Assembly: GCF_030406665.1 (NCBI RefSeq)
Contig: NZ_CP129121.1
Location: 2,914,001-2,978,000 of the forward strand
Origin: Halomonas halophila
GTDB taxonomy: Bacteria > Pseudomonadota > Gammaproteobacteria > Pseudomonadales > Halomonadaceae
Reading direction: 5' to 3'
Length of the DNA stretch: 64,000 bases
Shown here: piece after piece, positions 9,916 through 18,875 of the stretch
Layout of the letters: every line of letters starts with the position of its first letter
Position numbering within the stretch: position 1 is the first letter of the stretch
The notes under the pieces: generated by a model
The model's input: the letters and a program-made list of their open reading frames with translations, nothing else
Told to the model about the DNA's origin: nothing
The model's database searches: none
Program-made: the position numbers and the translations under genes

Positions 9916-11046
9916 CTAGCCATCGTCGGACGACTCGCTCAGACGAAAGGCACGCCGCTTCAGCTCCTCGATGCGCTCGGGCGGCGTGTCGCGGGTCACG
10001 CGAACGATATCGCCGGCGAAGATCGCCGGCACCCGGGCCTGCTGCCCGAGCATCACCATGCGCATCGCCTCGGCCATGGCCACGCCGTTGTCGTCGTTGA
10101 TACGCATGGCGGTGACGTCCAGCCCGCCCGGCCCCAGCGCTTCGAGCTCCGCCGAGCCCCCGCCCCAGCCGTTGATCAGCACATCCAGGCGATCGGTCTC
10201 GCGCAGTGCCCGCAGCGCCGCCAGCGCCACGTCGGTGGAGGCGGCGAAGATCATCGTCAGGTCGGGATGCGCCTCCAGGGTGCGCAGGGTCTCGCGGTAG
10301 GCCCTTTCCGGGTCGCCGTCGGCGCTGATGCTGGCCACCCGTTCCAGCCCGGGATGGCGACCCGCCATGCCCACGAAGGTGTCGCTGCGCATGCGGCCGA
10401 CGTAACCGGACGAGAAGCTCAGCGTCATGTACTTGCCCCGATAGTCGGCCTGCTCGAGCATCCACTCGGCGATCAGGCGCGAGCCTTCCTCATGATCGAA
10501 GCCGACGTAGAGAAAGGGCGGATCGTCTTCCCACTCGGCCAGCGGCGTGGTGACGTTCTGCAGGATCAGTCGCGGACGGCCCAGCGCCAGCACCCGCTCG
10601 ATCATGCGCAGGTGGGGCACGGTATCCAGGGTGAACACCAGGTAGTCCGGGCGCCACTGAAGGGCGTTGGTGAGCTGTCGGGCCTGGAGGTTCACGTCCA
10701 CCGTCGGCCGCGACATGTAGACCTTCAGCTGGTACGGCATGTCCAGTGCGCGCAGCCTGGCTTCCATCGACGCCAGGCTGCGTCGCCAGTAGTCCGAGGC
10801 CTGAAGGGCCGGGTAGATGACAGCAATGCGAATCTCGCGAAGAGGAGGCGTGGACAGCGGCACCGCAGGCCCCCTGACCCGGGCGGACAGGTCCGCCATG
10901 AGCGCCTGCTGCTCGGGGTGGCGCTGCATGTACTCGTCGACCCTCACGAAGTCGCTCGAGGCACCGAGCACGCCTCCCGACACGGCGGCCATCCATAGCC
11001 CCAGTACCAGCCCGGCAAGCCGGACGATCGATTGGCATCCGGCCAT
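9916..11046 (-). CDS. luxP: LuxP-like autoinducer-2 binding periplasmic protein
   Basis: 376 aa periplasmic binding protein, signal peptide in the first ~29 residues. The match to Vibrio LuxP is close throughout (LILQNVTTPLAEW, FLYVGFDHEEGSR, INGWGGGSAELEAL, MRINDDNGVAMAEA). All AI-2-contacting residues I recall from V. harveyi LuxP are present at a constant offset of +5: Gln82, Ser84, Trp87, Asn164, Arg220, Asp272, Trp294, Arg315. It should bind the borate form of AI-2. No LuxQ-type sensor kinase or luxS lies in the window, so its signalling partner is unknown. AGGA precedes the ATG at 11046. Confidence 0.9.
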   Translation of the reverse strand: MAGCQSIVRLAGLVLGLWMAAVSGGVLGASSDFVRVDEYMQRHPEQQALMADLSARVRGPAVPLSTPPLREIRIAVIYPALQASDYWRRSLASMEARLRALDMPYQLKVYMSRPTVDVNLQARQLTNALQWRPDYLVFTLDTVPHLRMIERVLALGRPRLILQNVTTPLAEWEDDPPFLYVGFDHEEGSRLIAEWMLEQADYRGKYMTLSFSSGYVGRMRSDTFVGMAGRHPGLERVASISADGDPERAYRETLRTLEAHPDLTMIFAASTDVALAALRALRETDRLDVLINGWGGGSAELEALGPGGLDVTAMRINDDNGVAMAEAMRMVMLGQQARVPAIFAGDIVRVTRDTPPERIEELKRRAFRLSESSDDG

Positions 11047-11201
11047 TTTCGATCCTTTGTTGTGTTCCCGCTTCGCCCGCGATCCCGATCGGGCACCAGT
11101 CCGTCACTGTAGCGCATGACACGGGGCACTGGCGACGCGCCAGTTGTGGCGGAACGTCGGCCAACCAGTCGCCATCTCCATATAATTAAAAGCTAATATT
11201 A

Positions 11202-11213
11202 AGGATCGATCCT
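11202..11213. repeat. 12-bp palindrome at the end of the LysE-type gene
   Basis: AGGATCGATCCT is self-complementary and overlaps the last base of the lysE-family stop codon. It lies 156 bp upstream of luxP, next to an AT-rich stretch (11180-11200). It could be a weak hairpin or a regulator site; nothing decides. Confidence 0.4.
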
Positions 11214-11836
11214 CAGGCCATGGCCCCGGGCGGGGCGATGGCCAGCTGCAGGGCGATGGCCGCCATCATCATGCCGATGGCCCCGTCGATGCAGCGCCAG
11301 GCCAGCGGCCGCGACAGCCAGGGCGAGAGCAGCGCCCCACCCCAGGCCAGCAGGCTGAACCACAGGATGGAGGCGCTACCGGCGCCGACCACGAAGGCCA
11401 CGGCGCTGTCCTGCTGGGCCCCGATGGAGGGAATCAGCAACAGGGTATCGAGATAGACCTGGGGATTGAGCACCGTCACCGCCAGCGTCGCCAGCAGCAC
11501 CCGGGCGATGCCGGAGTCCCTGGCCGCATCCGCCTCCACCGCCAGGCCGGCTCGTCCGGCGGCGGCCCGGTACAGCGCCTGGATGGCCAGCCAGCCCAGG
11601 AAAGCCACCCCCAGCCAGCGCAGTGCCGCCAGGGTGCCGGGAAACGCCAGCAGCAGCGTGCTCATGCCGAACATGCCCGCGGTCAGCAGCAGCAGGTCGG
11701 TGCTCATGCACAGACCGGCCGACCACCAGTGATAGCGGCGCCGCACGGCCAGCCCCAGCACGTAGGCGTTCTGAGCGCCGATGGCGACGATGATCCCGCC
11801 GCACACCACCAGCCCGGCCAGATAACTCTCCAGCAT
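11213..11836 (-). CDS. LysE/ArgO-family basic amino-acid exporter
   Basis: 207-aa inner-membrane protein with about six helices and the LysE/ArgO pattern GLVVCGGIIVAIGAQNAYVLGLAVRR near the N-terminus and AVTVLNPQVYLDTLLL in the middle. Family members export L-arginine or L-lysine. GGAGG lies 5 bp upstream of the ATG at 11836. The divergent neighbour is an ArgP/LysG regulator, the known activator of argO/lysE, which supports an arginine/lysine export role. Confidence 0.93.
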   Translation of the reverse strand: MLESYLAGLVVCGGIIVAIGAQNAYVLGLAVRRRYHWWSAGLCMSTDLLLLTAGMFGMSTLLLAFPGTLAALRWLGVAFLGWLAIQALYRAAAGRAGLAVEADAARDSGIARVLLATLAVTVLNPQVYLDTLLLIPSIGAQQDSAVAFVVGAGSASILWFSLLAWGGALLSPWLSRPLAWRCIDGAIGMMMAAIALQLAIAPPGAMA

Positions 11837-11962
11837 CGATCCTCCCGATCTCCCGGTGATTCCCTCACGGCACCGGGCAATCCCGGGCCTTCGATGGCGC
11901 CAGACTAGCCGCGGATCGCTATACTGAAAAATCATCTTCTTAATACTGCATCAGTTTTGCTT

Positions 11963-12832
11963 ATGATCGACTACAAGCTGCTCGAGGCACTGGCCACGGT
12001 GATCGAGACCGGCGGCTTCGAGCGCGCCGGCGAAGCGCTGGGACTCTCGCAGTCGGCGGTGTCCCAGCGCATCAAGGCCCTGGAGATCCGCCTCGGCCAG
12101 CCGGTGCTGATCCGCCATCCGCAGCTGGCCCCTACCCCGGCGGGGCGCCAGCTGCTCAACCACTACCAGCAGGTGCAGCTGCTCGAACGCGACCTGCGCA
12201 ACGCCCTGCCGACCCTGGACGCCGCCTCGCCACGGATGCGCATCGCCATCAACGCCGACAGCCTGGCCACCTGGTGGGCCGGGACCGTCGCCGACCTGTG
12301 CCGCGACGAGGGGCTGCTGCTCGATCTGGTCATCGAGGATCAGGACGTGGGCCTCAAGCGGCTGCGCGACGGCGAGGTGGCCGCCTGCCTGTGTGCCAGC
12401 GACCAGCCCATCGCCGGCGCCCGCTGCGTACCGCTCGGCACCATGGTCTACCACCCTTACGCCACCCCGGCCTACATCGCCCGCCACTTCCCGGACGGCC
12501 CCACCGAGACGGCCTTCCGCCACGCTCCGGCGATCGTCTACGGCCCTCACGACCAGCTGCAGCACCGTTTCCTCGCCCAGTGCGGCTATCACGGCGCCTT
12601 TCCCTATCACCTCTGCCCCTCGTCGGAGGGCTTCGTGCGCCTGGCCACCGCCGGCATCGGCTACGGCATGATGCCGCGACGCCAGGTGGCCGAGCTGGAG
12701 GACGCCGGGCGACTCGCCAGCCTGGCCCCGTCGCACTGCCTCGAGGTGCCGCTCTACTGGCACTTCTGGCGCCACAGCGGCGCGCTGCTGGAACGACTGA
12801 CAAGCGCGCTGGGCGAGGTGCAACTAACCTGA
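11963..12832 (+). CDS. argP: LysR-type regulator ArgP (LysG)
   Basis: 289 aa. N-terminal winged helix (ALATVIETGGFERAGEALGLSQSAVSQRIKALE) followed by an effector domain. ArgP hallmarks include INADSLATWW, FLAQCGYHGAFPYH, PSSEGFVRLATAGIGYGMMPRRQVAELE and the C-terminal LYWHFWR. In E. coli ArgP activates argO with arginine and is antagonised by lysine. Divergent from the LysE-family exporter with a 126-bp shared regulatory gap that contains an AT-rich stretch (11930-11960). Confidence 0.93.
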   Translation: MIDYKLLEALATVIETGGFERAGEALGLSQSAVSQRIKALEIRLGQPVLIRHPQLAPTPAGRQLLNHYQQVQLLERDLRNALPTLDAASPRMRIAINADSLATWWAGTVADLCRDEGLLLDLVIEDQDVGLKRLRDGEVAACLCASDQPIAGARCVPLGTMVYHPYATPAYIARHFPDGPTETAFRHAPAIVYGPHDQLQHRFLAQCGYHGAFPYHLCPSSEGFVRLATAGIGYGMMPRRQVAELEDAGRLASLAPSHCLEVPLYWHFWRHSGALLERLTSALGEVQLT

Positions 12833-12936
12833 GCAGACGGTGCCAGGCCCCGAGCCGGCCGCTGTGTTCTTCTTCCGACGGAGCCTGCCCCACGATCGAT
12901 CATTCATTCCAAGCCAAAGCCGATAAGGAGGTTCGC

Positions 12937-13257
12937 ATGAAGGTCTACAAGCCCGAATGGCGTTGCACCCTGAGCGTGACCGAAGGCGCGGAAACATCGG
13001 CCAGCTGGAGGACTCGCCTCGCCTGGCGACTGAGGCGGCTGGCCGACCGTCTGGACGACGGTGGAAGAACGATCAAGCTCGACTGCCACACCGAGCCCCG
13101 GGTGGCCCGGGAGGACGTCGACGACTGCCTCGGCAAGGGCTTCCTCATGGCCCAGGAACTGCTCACCGAACTCACCCAGCAGGCCGCCTGCGAGGACATC
13201 ATGCGCGATGCCAAGGCGGAACTCTTCGAGCGGGCCGCCACCGATCCCAAACCCTGA
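12937..13257 (+). CDS. Small hypothetical protein (106 aa)
   Basis: A 106-aa protein starting at an ATG 7 bp after an excellent AAGGAGG ribosome site. It begins MKVYKPEWRCTLSV, carries a basic amphipathic stretch (WRTRLAWRLRRLADRLDDG) and ends with an acidic helical region. I recognise no family. The strong ribosome site and codon use like its neighbours support real translation. Confidence 0.7.
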   Translation: MKVYKPEWRCTLSVTEGAETSASWRTRLAWRLRRLADRLDDGGRTIKLDCHTEPRVAREDVDDCLGKGFLMAQELLTELTQQAACEDIMRDAKAELFERAATDPKP

Positions 13258-13372
13258 GCGCGATCCGCCGCCCTGCCACGGGCGGGGCGGCGAGCGGTCA
13301 TCGAATCATCATGCTGCACCGCAGCAAAACGCGCTACACTGACGGTACCTCCCCCCAGAGAGGACCGCCACC

Positions 13373-13516
13373 ATGCCGTCCGACTCCGTGATCTTCGACA
13401 GCTACGTCCTGAAATGCTGGGCCGACGCCGCCCGCCTCCAGACCCTCGCCCTGGAGGCCCTGGCCGACTTCCTCGACGCCCCTCGGCCCCACCGGCAAGA
13501 CGCCGATCGCGACTGA
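13373..13516 (+). CDS. Possible 47-aa small protein
   Basis: A 48-codon frame with ATG at 13373 after AGAGAGGACC. The product begins MPSDSVIFDSYVLKCWADAAR and is rich in Ala/Leu. It follows the 106-aa gene by 115 bp on the same strand. There is no homology I recognise, so coding status is uncertain. Confidence 0.4.
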   Translation: MPSDSVIFDSYVLKCWADAARLQTLALEALADFLDAPRPHRQDADRD

Positions 13517-13603
13517 CCTAGCGACAGCCTCCATGCGCTCGTCCCCCGACGCCGCTCAGGCGGTGTGTTCCAGCCGCCGAATTCGACACCGCCCGCACAC
13601 GGC

Positions 13604-14149
13604 CTAGGGGCGCGCGTCCACCGGCACCATCAGATGCTGATAGTCGGTGCCCTTCCACATCAGGTAGGGGCCGCCGTTGTCGGGATCGGCAGGGAAGGCC
13701 TCCAGCAGCGCCGGCGGCCCGATGATCATCAGATGCGGCCCCTCGACCACCCACTGGTTGTCCTCGGTGGGTCCCTCGGCGTACGGGTCCAGGTTACTCG
13801 CGCCCTCGTCGCCCGCCAGCATGTAGGCGATGCCCAGGCGCTCCGCCGTGAAGGGCTCGCGATTCTGCCAGGCCTGGGCCCAGGCCATCCATGCCTCGTC
13901 CAGGCACATGGGCGCCCGCCCGCTCATGCTCGGCGGCGTGGGCATGCAGGTATAGCCGTTGTCTCCCTCCTGCAGCACCTCGCCTTGCCAGTCGACCACG
14001 GTGGCCCCCTCGACCATGCCCGGCCAGGTGGCGCCAAGGGCATCCTCCAGCAGGCTCATCGACGCCACTTCCTCGGCCTGCCCGACACCGCTGACGGACA
14101 GGCCTGCCAGGGCCAGCCCCGCCAGCGCTCTTTTCGCGATTGCCGTCAT
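13604..14149 (-). CDS. Exported hypothetical protein
   Basis: 181 aa with a signal peptide (KRALAGLALAGLSVSGVGQA) and a soluble mature region containing GATWPGMVEGATVVDW, PTPPSMSGRAPMCLDEAWM and GPHLMIIGPPALLEAFP. Two Cys in the mature part could form a disulfide. The start at 14149 is set by the signal peptide, with GGGAGGG upstream. No family assignment is possible by eye. Confidence 0.7.
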   Translation of the reverse strand: MTAIAKRALAGLALAGLSVSGVGQAEEVASMSLLEDALGATWPGMVEGATVVDWQGEVLQEGDNGYTCMPTPPSMSGRAPMCLDEAWMAWAQAWQNREPFTAERLGIAYMLAGDEGASNLDPYAEGPTEDNQWVVEGPHLMIIGPPALLEAFPADPDNGGPYLMWKGTDYQHLMVPVDARP

Positions 14150-14368
14150 CAACTGCTTGCCCTCCCCTCGCTGAACCGGTCGCGCAGCGCGTCTCGCTGC
14201 CTTCTCAGTCAAGCCAAGGGGGCTACGGCGGGCCACCTGAGAACGTCTCAGTCACAAGGGATGAGCCATGCCAGTCGAAGGCATGACATGCGGCGGGGAC
14301 GCCCGTGACAGCCGGCCATATCCCGCCGACAATGCCGAGCCTAGCCTTCGCCCCACGAGGAGTCTGCC

Positions 14369-15256
14369 ATGCCGCTCGCCGTCAGCCTGATCGCCCCATC
14401 GTCCTTCACCGCCCCCGAGGCCATCGATGCCGGCCTGCGCGGCCTGGAGGCGCTGGGCGTCGAGGTGCGGTTGGAAACGCCATTGCAGGCACCGCAGCGC
14501 TACCTGGCCGGCAGCCGCGCGTACCGCCTGGACCAGCTACACGCCGCCTTCGGCGACCCCGAGACCCAGGCGGTATGGGCGGTGCGTGGCGGCTACGGGG
14601 CCGCCCAGCTGATCGACGGCATCGACTGGCGTCGCCTGGCGCGCTCGAACAAGCCGCTGATCGGCTACTCGGACGTGACGGTGCTGCTCGACCACTGCCA
14701 CCGCCACGGCGTGCCGGCCATCCACGGCCCGGTGGCCAAGGCCGCCGCCGGCATGCTCGAGGGAAGCGACGACGAACGACGGATCGTGCGCCAGCAGTTC
14801 GAGGAGACCCTGGCGCTGATCGCCGGGCCGACCGTTCTCGACTACCCCATCGCGCCCTGGGCGGAGGCGCCGACCACCCTCGAGGGGCCGGTCGTGGGCG
14901 GCAATCTCGCCACCCTCGCCAGCCTGGTCGGCACGCCCGCCGGCTTCCGCGCTCCGCCCGGCTCGCTGGTGATCCTCGAGGACGTGGGCGAGCCCTACTA
15001 CCGCCTGGAGCGCGCCCTGTGGCAGCTGATGCACGGCGGCGCCCTGGACCGCGCCGCCGCGGTGTGCCTGGGCACCTTCGAAGGCTGCCGGCCCTACGGC
15101 GACACGCCGCTCGAGGCCATCGTCGCCGAGACCCTGGCACCGCTGGGCCTGCCGCTCTACACCGGCCTGCCCAGCGGCCACGGCCTGCACAACCGCCCCT
15201 GGCGTTACGGGGCCAGCGGGCGCATCGCCGACGGGCGTCTCAGCGTCGGCGGCTGA
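14369..15256 (+). CDS. S66-family LD-carboxypeptidase
   Basis: 295 aa. The nucleophile serine sits in PLIGYSDVTVLL (Ser101), preceded by AVRGGYGAAQLIDGIDW; the later Glu and His of the triad are expected in VGGNLATL...ILEDVGEPYYRLER and LPSGHGLHNRPW. This is the LdcA/MccF fold. LdcA trims tetrapeptide stems in peptidoglycan recycling; MccF homologues give resistance to microcin-type peptides. The protein is near the usual 300 aa. ACGAGGAG precedes the ATG at 14369. Which of the two roles applies cannot be told. Confidence 0.88.
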   Translation: MPLAVSLIAPSSFTAPEAIDAGLRGLEALGVEVRLETPLQAPQRYLAGSRAYRLDQLHAAFGDPETQAVWAVRGGYGAAQLIDGIDWRRLARSNKPLIGYSDVTVLLDHCHRHGVPAIHGPVAKAAAGMLEGSDDERRIVRQQFEETLALIAGPTVLDYPIAPWAEAPTTLEGPVVGGNLATLASLVGTPAGFRAPPGSLVILEDVGEPYYRLERALWQLMHGGALDRAAAVCLGTFEGCRPYGDTPLEAIVAETLAPLGLPLYTGLPSGHGLHNRPWRYGASGRIADGRLSVGG

Positions 15257-15278
15257 CCCGCGGCGGCTCGTGCCGGGC

Positions 15279-15725
15279 CTAGACCACCCCGCGCGTGCGC
15301 CCGTAGACGGCACCGATCACCAGCCCGAACACCACGTGGGCGAGCAGCATCGACAGCGGGGCGATCGCCCCGAAGCCCAGGCCGAACAGGCCGGAGCCCG
15401 CCAGCGGGAAGACCGTGACCATCACCACCAGCCAGCTGATCAGCCCGAAGGCCAGCCCGCGCCGCAGGTGGGTGCGGCCCGGCAGGTAGGGCGTCAGCAG
15501 CCCGTAGAGGAAGCCCCAGATCAGGGTGCCCACCGCGAAATGGATCCCCCAGGCCAGCTCACGGCTGTCCGGCGTGTCGAACGCATCCTGCATGGCCAGG
15601 TTCATGATCTCGATGGGGTCGTACCAGGGCATGATCCCCGCTGCCAGGCGCAACACCAGGATCATCGAGACCACGAAGGTGGCGACGAACCCGGCCATCA
15701 TGCCTCTCATCAACCGACTGCCCAT
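15279..15725 (-). CDS. DUF6789-like four-helix membrane protein
   Basis: 148 aa, four predicted membrane helices: residues ~8-30 (GMMAGFVATFVVSMILVL), ~58-75 (WGIHFAVGTLIWGFLYGLL), ~85-110 and ~115-140 (PLSMLLAHVVFGLVIGAVYG). The layout matches small DUF6789-type inner-membrane proteins of unknown function. GGAGG lies 5 bp before the ATG at 15725. Confidence 0.75.
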   Translation of the reverse strand: MGSRLMRGMMAGFVATFVVSMILVLRLAAGIMPWYDPIEIMNLAMQDAFDTPDSRELAWGIHFAVGTLIWGFLYGLLTPYLPGRTHLRRGLAFGLISWLVVMVTVFPLAGSGLFGLGFGAIAPLSMLLAHVVFGLVIGAVYGRTRGVV

Positions 15726-15945
15726 GGTGTCCTCCCGGGAGTCGCCCTGTGGCTTGTCAGTATAGGTGCCCGCGGCCCCGTTCGGCGGGCCGCCGACCCC
15801 GCCTCGTCGACGCCCCCGGAAAAATAATGCTCGAAAGTCTTTGACCTGAGGCGGCCAGCGTGACACTGTGGCGCCAGTTGGTGAGCAAGCAGCATGGTTC
15901 CAGAAGCATTCGACTCGTTTCGACCGCCTGTAATTGTATTTCTTG

Positions 15946-15974
15946 TTGTACCCGCTACTGATTCCTGGGTAATT
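15946..15974 (+). promoter_or_regulatory. Weak sigma-70-like promoter upstream of the cold-shock gene
   Basis: TTGTAC and GTAATT are spaced by 17 bp about 40 bp before the cold-shock start. The 290-bp gap 15726-16015 is otherwise without genes; its AT-rich final 110 bases probably contain the promoter and leader. Confidence 0.3.
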
Positions 15975-16015
15975 CCAGAAACTTTACAAGGCGCTTAGCG
16001 CGAGAGGATTTTCAA

Positions 16016-16222
16016 ATGGCTACTGGTACCGTCAAGTGGTTCAACGATTCCAAGGGTTTCGGCTTCATTTCTCCGTCCGACGGCAGCGATGACGTGTTCG
16101 CCCACTTCTCCGAAATTCAGGCTGAAGGCTTCAAGTCACTGCAGGAAGGCCAGCAGGTCTCCTTCGACGTGACTCAGGGCAAGAAGGGCCTTCAGGCCTC
16201 TAACATCAAGGCCATCGACTGA
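16016..16222 (+). CDS. CspA-family cold-shock protein
   Basis: 68 aa, the full length of a cold-shock domain. RNP1 KGFGFI and RNP2 DVFAHF are intact, with the N-terminal [11 protein letters not shown]. It binds single-stranded nucleic acid and acts as an RNA chaperone. AGAGGA lies 7 bp before the ATG. A strong intrinsic terminator follows 46 bp downstream, so it is a single-gene transcript. Whether it is cold-induced cannot be told. Confidence 0.97.
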   Translation: MATGTVKWFNDSKGFGFISPSDGSDDVFAHFSEIQAEGFKSLQEGQQVSFDVTQGKKGLQASNIKAID

Positions 16223-16267
16223 TCCCCGGATCACGATGACCCGGTGAACCTCAGGGTTCACTGCAAG

Positions 16268-16294
16268 AGGGCCCGCTTCGGCGGGCCCTTTTCG
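16268..16294 (+). terminator. Intrinsic terminator of the cold-shock gene
   Basis: A 9-bp perfect stem (16268-16276 / 16281-16289) with a stable TTCG tetraloop, followed by a T-rich tract on the plus strand. Confidence 0.88.
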
Positions 16295-16416
16295 TTGTGC
16301 GCGCCCCGCCGGTTGCGTGGCCAGCGCGGCGCCGTCGACGCCCCCCGCTGCGACGGCTTACGATTAGCAGGCAAGCCTTATAGAATGATGGCTCATCCTT
16401 CGCCGCCAGGGCTCCC

Positions 16417-17406
16417 ATGACGCTGCTGCAACGCCTGCCTATCGACCGTTTCCTGCTGATGCTGATCGCCACCGTCATCCTGGCCGCTCTGCTGCCGATC
16501 GACGGCGAGGCCGCCGATGCCTTCGGCTGGCTGACCAAACTGGCCATCGCGCTGCTGTTCTTCCTTCACGGCGCCCGCCTGTCGCCACGCACGGTGATCC
16601 AGGGCATGACCCACTGGCGCCTGCACCTGGTGATTCTGGCCTGCACCTTCGCGCTGTTCCCGCTGCTGGGGCTGCTGATCGGACTGTTCGCCCCCGGCCT
16701 GCTGCCGCCGGCGCTGGCCATGGGCATCCTGTTCCTGTGCGTGCTGCCCTCCACCGTGCAGTCGTCGATCGCCTTCACCTCGATGGCCGGCGGCAACGTG
16801 CCGGCGGCGATCTGCGCGGCCTCGGCCTCGAACATCCTGGGCATGTTCCTGACCCCGCTGCTGGTCAGCGTGGTGATGGCCACCGGGGATAGCGGCGGCT
16901 TCCGGCTGGAGGCCATGGGCGCCATCCTGCTGCAGCTGCTGGCGCCCTTCCTGCTCGGGCAGGTGCTGCAGCGCCGGATCGGCGACTGGGTCCGGCGCAA
17001 CAAGTCGTGGCTCGGCGTCGTCGATCGCGGCTCGATCCTGATGGTGGTCTACCTGGCCTTCAGCGAGGCCATGGTCGCCGGGCTGTGGCAGCGGCTGTCG
17101 GCCTCGGACCTGGCGGTGATGGTGGTGGCCGACTGTCTGCTGCTGGCCTGCGTGCTGGGCATCACCATCGCCGCCAGCCGCCGGCTGGGCTTCACCCGCG
17201 AGGACGAGATCGCCATCGTCTTCTGCGGCTCCAAGAAGTCGCTGGCCAGCGGCGTGCCCATGGCCAACGTGCTGTTCCCGCCCCAGACCATCGGCACCAT
17301 GATCCTGCCGCTGATGCTGTTCCACCAGATTCAGCTGTTCGTCTGCGCGGTGCTGGCCCGGCGCTATGCGCGCCAGGCGCCGGCGAGCGACGCCGCCTCG
17401 AGCTGA
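16417..17406 (+). CDS. Bile acid:sodium symporter family transporter (YfeH type)
   Basis: 329 aa with about ten membrane helices. Matches the YfeH/SBF-like subgroup: FGWLTKLAIALLFFLHGARLS, FLCVLPSTVQSSIAFTSMAGGN, ASASNILGMFLTPLLVS and FCGSKKSLASGVPMANVLFP. Members are sodium-coupled carriers for organic anions; the substrate is not known. A hairpin usable in both directions separates it from the convergent DAACS gene. Confidence 0.9.
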   Translation: MTLLQRLPIDRFLLMLIATVILAALLPIDGEAADAFGWLTKLAIALLFFLHGARLSPRTVIQGMTHWRLHLVILACTFALFPLLGLLIGLFAPGLLPPALAMGILFLCVLPSTVQSSIAFTSMAGGNVPAAICAASASNILGMFLTPLLVSVVMATGDSGGFRLEAMGAILLQLLAPFLLGQVLQRRIGDWVRRNKSWLGVVDRGSILMVVYLAFSEAMVAGLWQRLSASDLAVMVVADCLLLACVLGITIAASRRLGFTREDEIAIVFCGSKKSLASGVPMANVLFPPQTIGTMILPLMLFHQIQLFVCAVLARRYARQAPASDAASS

Positions 17407-17450
17407 GGGCCCGGCCGCCCTGCCCCCACGTCACCGCGCTGCGAAGAACG

Positions 17451-17478
17451 GAAAAACCCGCCGGATGGCGGGTTTTTC
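17451..17478. terminator. Bidirectional intrinsic terminator
   Basis: A 12-bp perfect stem (17451-17462 / 17467-17478) with loop GGAT, A-run on the left and T-run on the right, between two convergent transporter genes. Confidence 0.85.
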
Positions 17479-17516
17479 ATGCTCGCTTGGCGGGTGTCCC
17501 GCCGCCGCTGGCTCGC

Positions 17517-18803
17517 TCAGGCGCGGGCGTCTGCCGTCGCTGCCGACTCGCCGTCCTCGACGGGCCGCTCGCTGAGGCGCTCGCCCTCGCTGCGGCCGAT
17601 CACGGCGGTACCGACCAGGTCGCCGGTGACGTTCAGCGCCGTGCAGCCCATGCCGACCAGGGCATCGATGGCGGTCAGCAGCGCCACGGCCTCGATCGGC
17701 AGGCCGACCTGGGAGAACACCGTGGCGATCATCACGATGCCCGCGCCCGGCACCCCGGCGGTGCCCACCGAGATCAGGGTGCCCACCACCACGATCTGCG
17801 CCATGCTGGCCAGATCCAGCGACATGCCCGCCACGTTGGCGGCAAACACCGCCGAGATGGCGATGCGGATCGCCGCGCCGTCCATGTTCAGCGTCGCGCC
17901 CAGCGGCAGGCTGAAGCCGTAGAGCCCGCGCGAGAGCCCCAGCCGGCGCGCCGCATCGAGGGTCAGCGGCAGGGTGCCGGAGCTGCTCTGGGTGGCGAAG
18001 GCAGTGGCCATGGGCGTGCGCGCCTCGCGGAAGAAGCGCCGCGCCGACACGCCGAAGCCCTTGAGCAGGCCGAGATAGACCAGCAGCTGCACGCCCAGCG
18101 CCACGTAGAGCACCACCACCATGTCGCCGAGCGACAGCAGCGTGCCGAGGCCCTGCTGGGCCACGGTGCCGGCGACGATGGCGAACACGCCCACCGGCAC
18201 CACGTGCAGGATGCCGCTCATCACCTTGAGGGTCGCGGCGTTGAGCGCCTCGATCAGCCCGTGCAGGCGCTCGCCCAGCTCGGCGTGGGCCTCGGACTGG
18301 CGCAGCCGGGCCACGGCCAGGCCGAACACCAGGGCGGTGAAGATGATGCCCAGCAGGTTCTGGTCGGCGAAGGCCTCGACGATATTGGTCGGCACGATAC
18401 CCAGCAGCACCGAGAGGATGCCGGGATTCTCCGGCACCGACATGGAACCGGCGCCCTCGAGCGTCATGCCCTCTCCCGGCGACAGCAGGCTCGCCACGGC
18501 CAGGCCGACCACGATCGCCAGCGCCGAGGTCGCCAGGTAGTAGAGGAACACCTTGCGCCCGATACGCCCCAGGCTGCCGTCGCGGCCCTGGTTGACGCCG
18601 GACATCAGGGTGAACAGCACGATCGGCAGGATGATGAACTTCAACAGCCGCATCAGCAGCTCGCCGAGCGGCGCCAGCGCCTCGCCGACGGCCGGGCCGC
18701 CGATCAGGCCGACCGCGGCGCCCAGCACCAGCGCGATGGTGACGCGCAGGATCAGCGAGCTGTCGCGATAGCCGCGCCAGAGGGGGGACAGCAGAGTGGA
18801 CAT
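17517..18803 (-). CDS. Dicarboxylate/amino acid:cation symporter (DAACS, GltP/DctA family)
   Basis: 428 aa, eight helices plus two re-entrant loops expected. Substrate and ion-binding motifs are present: the serine-rich hairpin ATQSSSGTLPL, NMDGAAI and the C-terminal MGCTALNVTGDLVGTAVI. The family imports glutamate, aspartate or C4-dicarboxylates with Na+ or H+. AGAGG lies 7 bp before the ATG at 18803. The substrate cannot be resolved by eye. Confidence 0.93.
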   Translation of the reverse strand: MSTLLSPLWRGYRDSSLILRVTIALVLGAAVGLIGGPAVGEALAPLGELLMRLLKFIILPIVLFTLMSGVNQGRDGSLGRIGRKVFLYYLATSALAIVVGLAVASLLSPGEGMTLEGAGSMSVPENPGILSVLLGIVPTNIVEAFADQNLLGIIFTALVFGLAVARLRQSEAHAELGERLHGLIEALNAATLKVMSGILHVVPVGVFAIVAGTVAQQGLGTLLSLGDMVVVLYVALGVQLLVYLGLLKGFGVSARRFFREARTPMATAFATQSSSGTLPLTLDAARRLGLSRGLYGFSLPLGATLNMDGAAIRIAISAVFAANVAGMSLDLASMAQIVVVGTLISVGTAGVPGAGIVMIATVFSQVGLPIEAVALLTAIDALVGMGCTALNVTGDLVGTAVIGRSEGERLSERPVEDGESAATADARA

Positions 18804-18875
18804 CTTGACCTCTTTGGAAACGATAAGCGCCGCGGACACTAGGCCCGCGGCGCTCGAAGTGCAAAGATCAAACGG

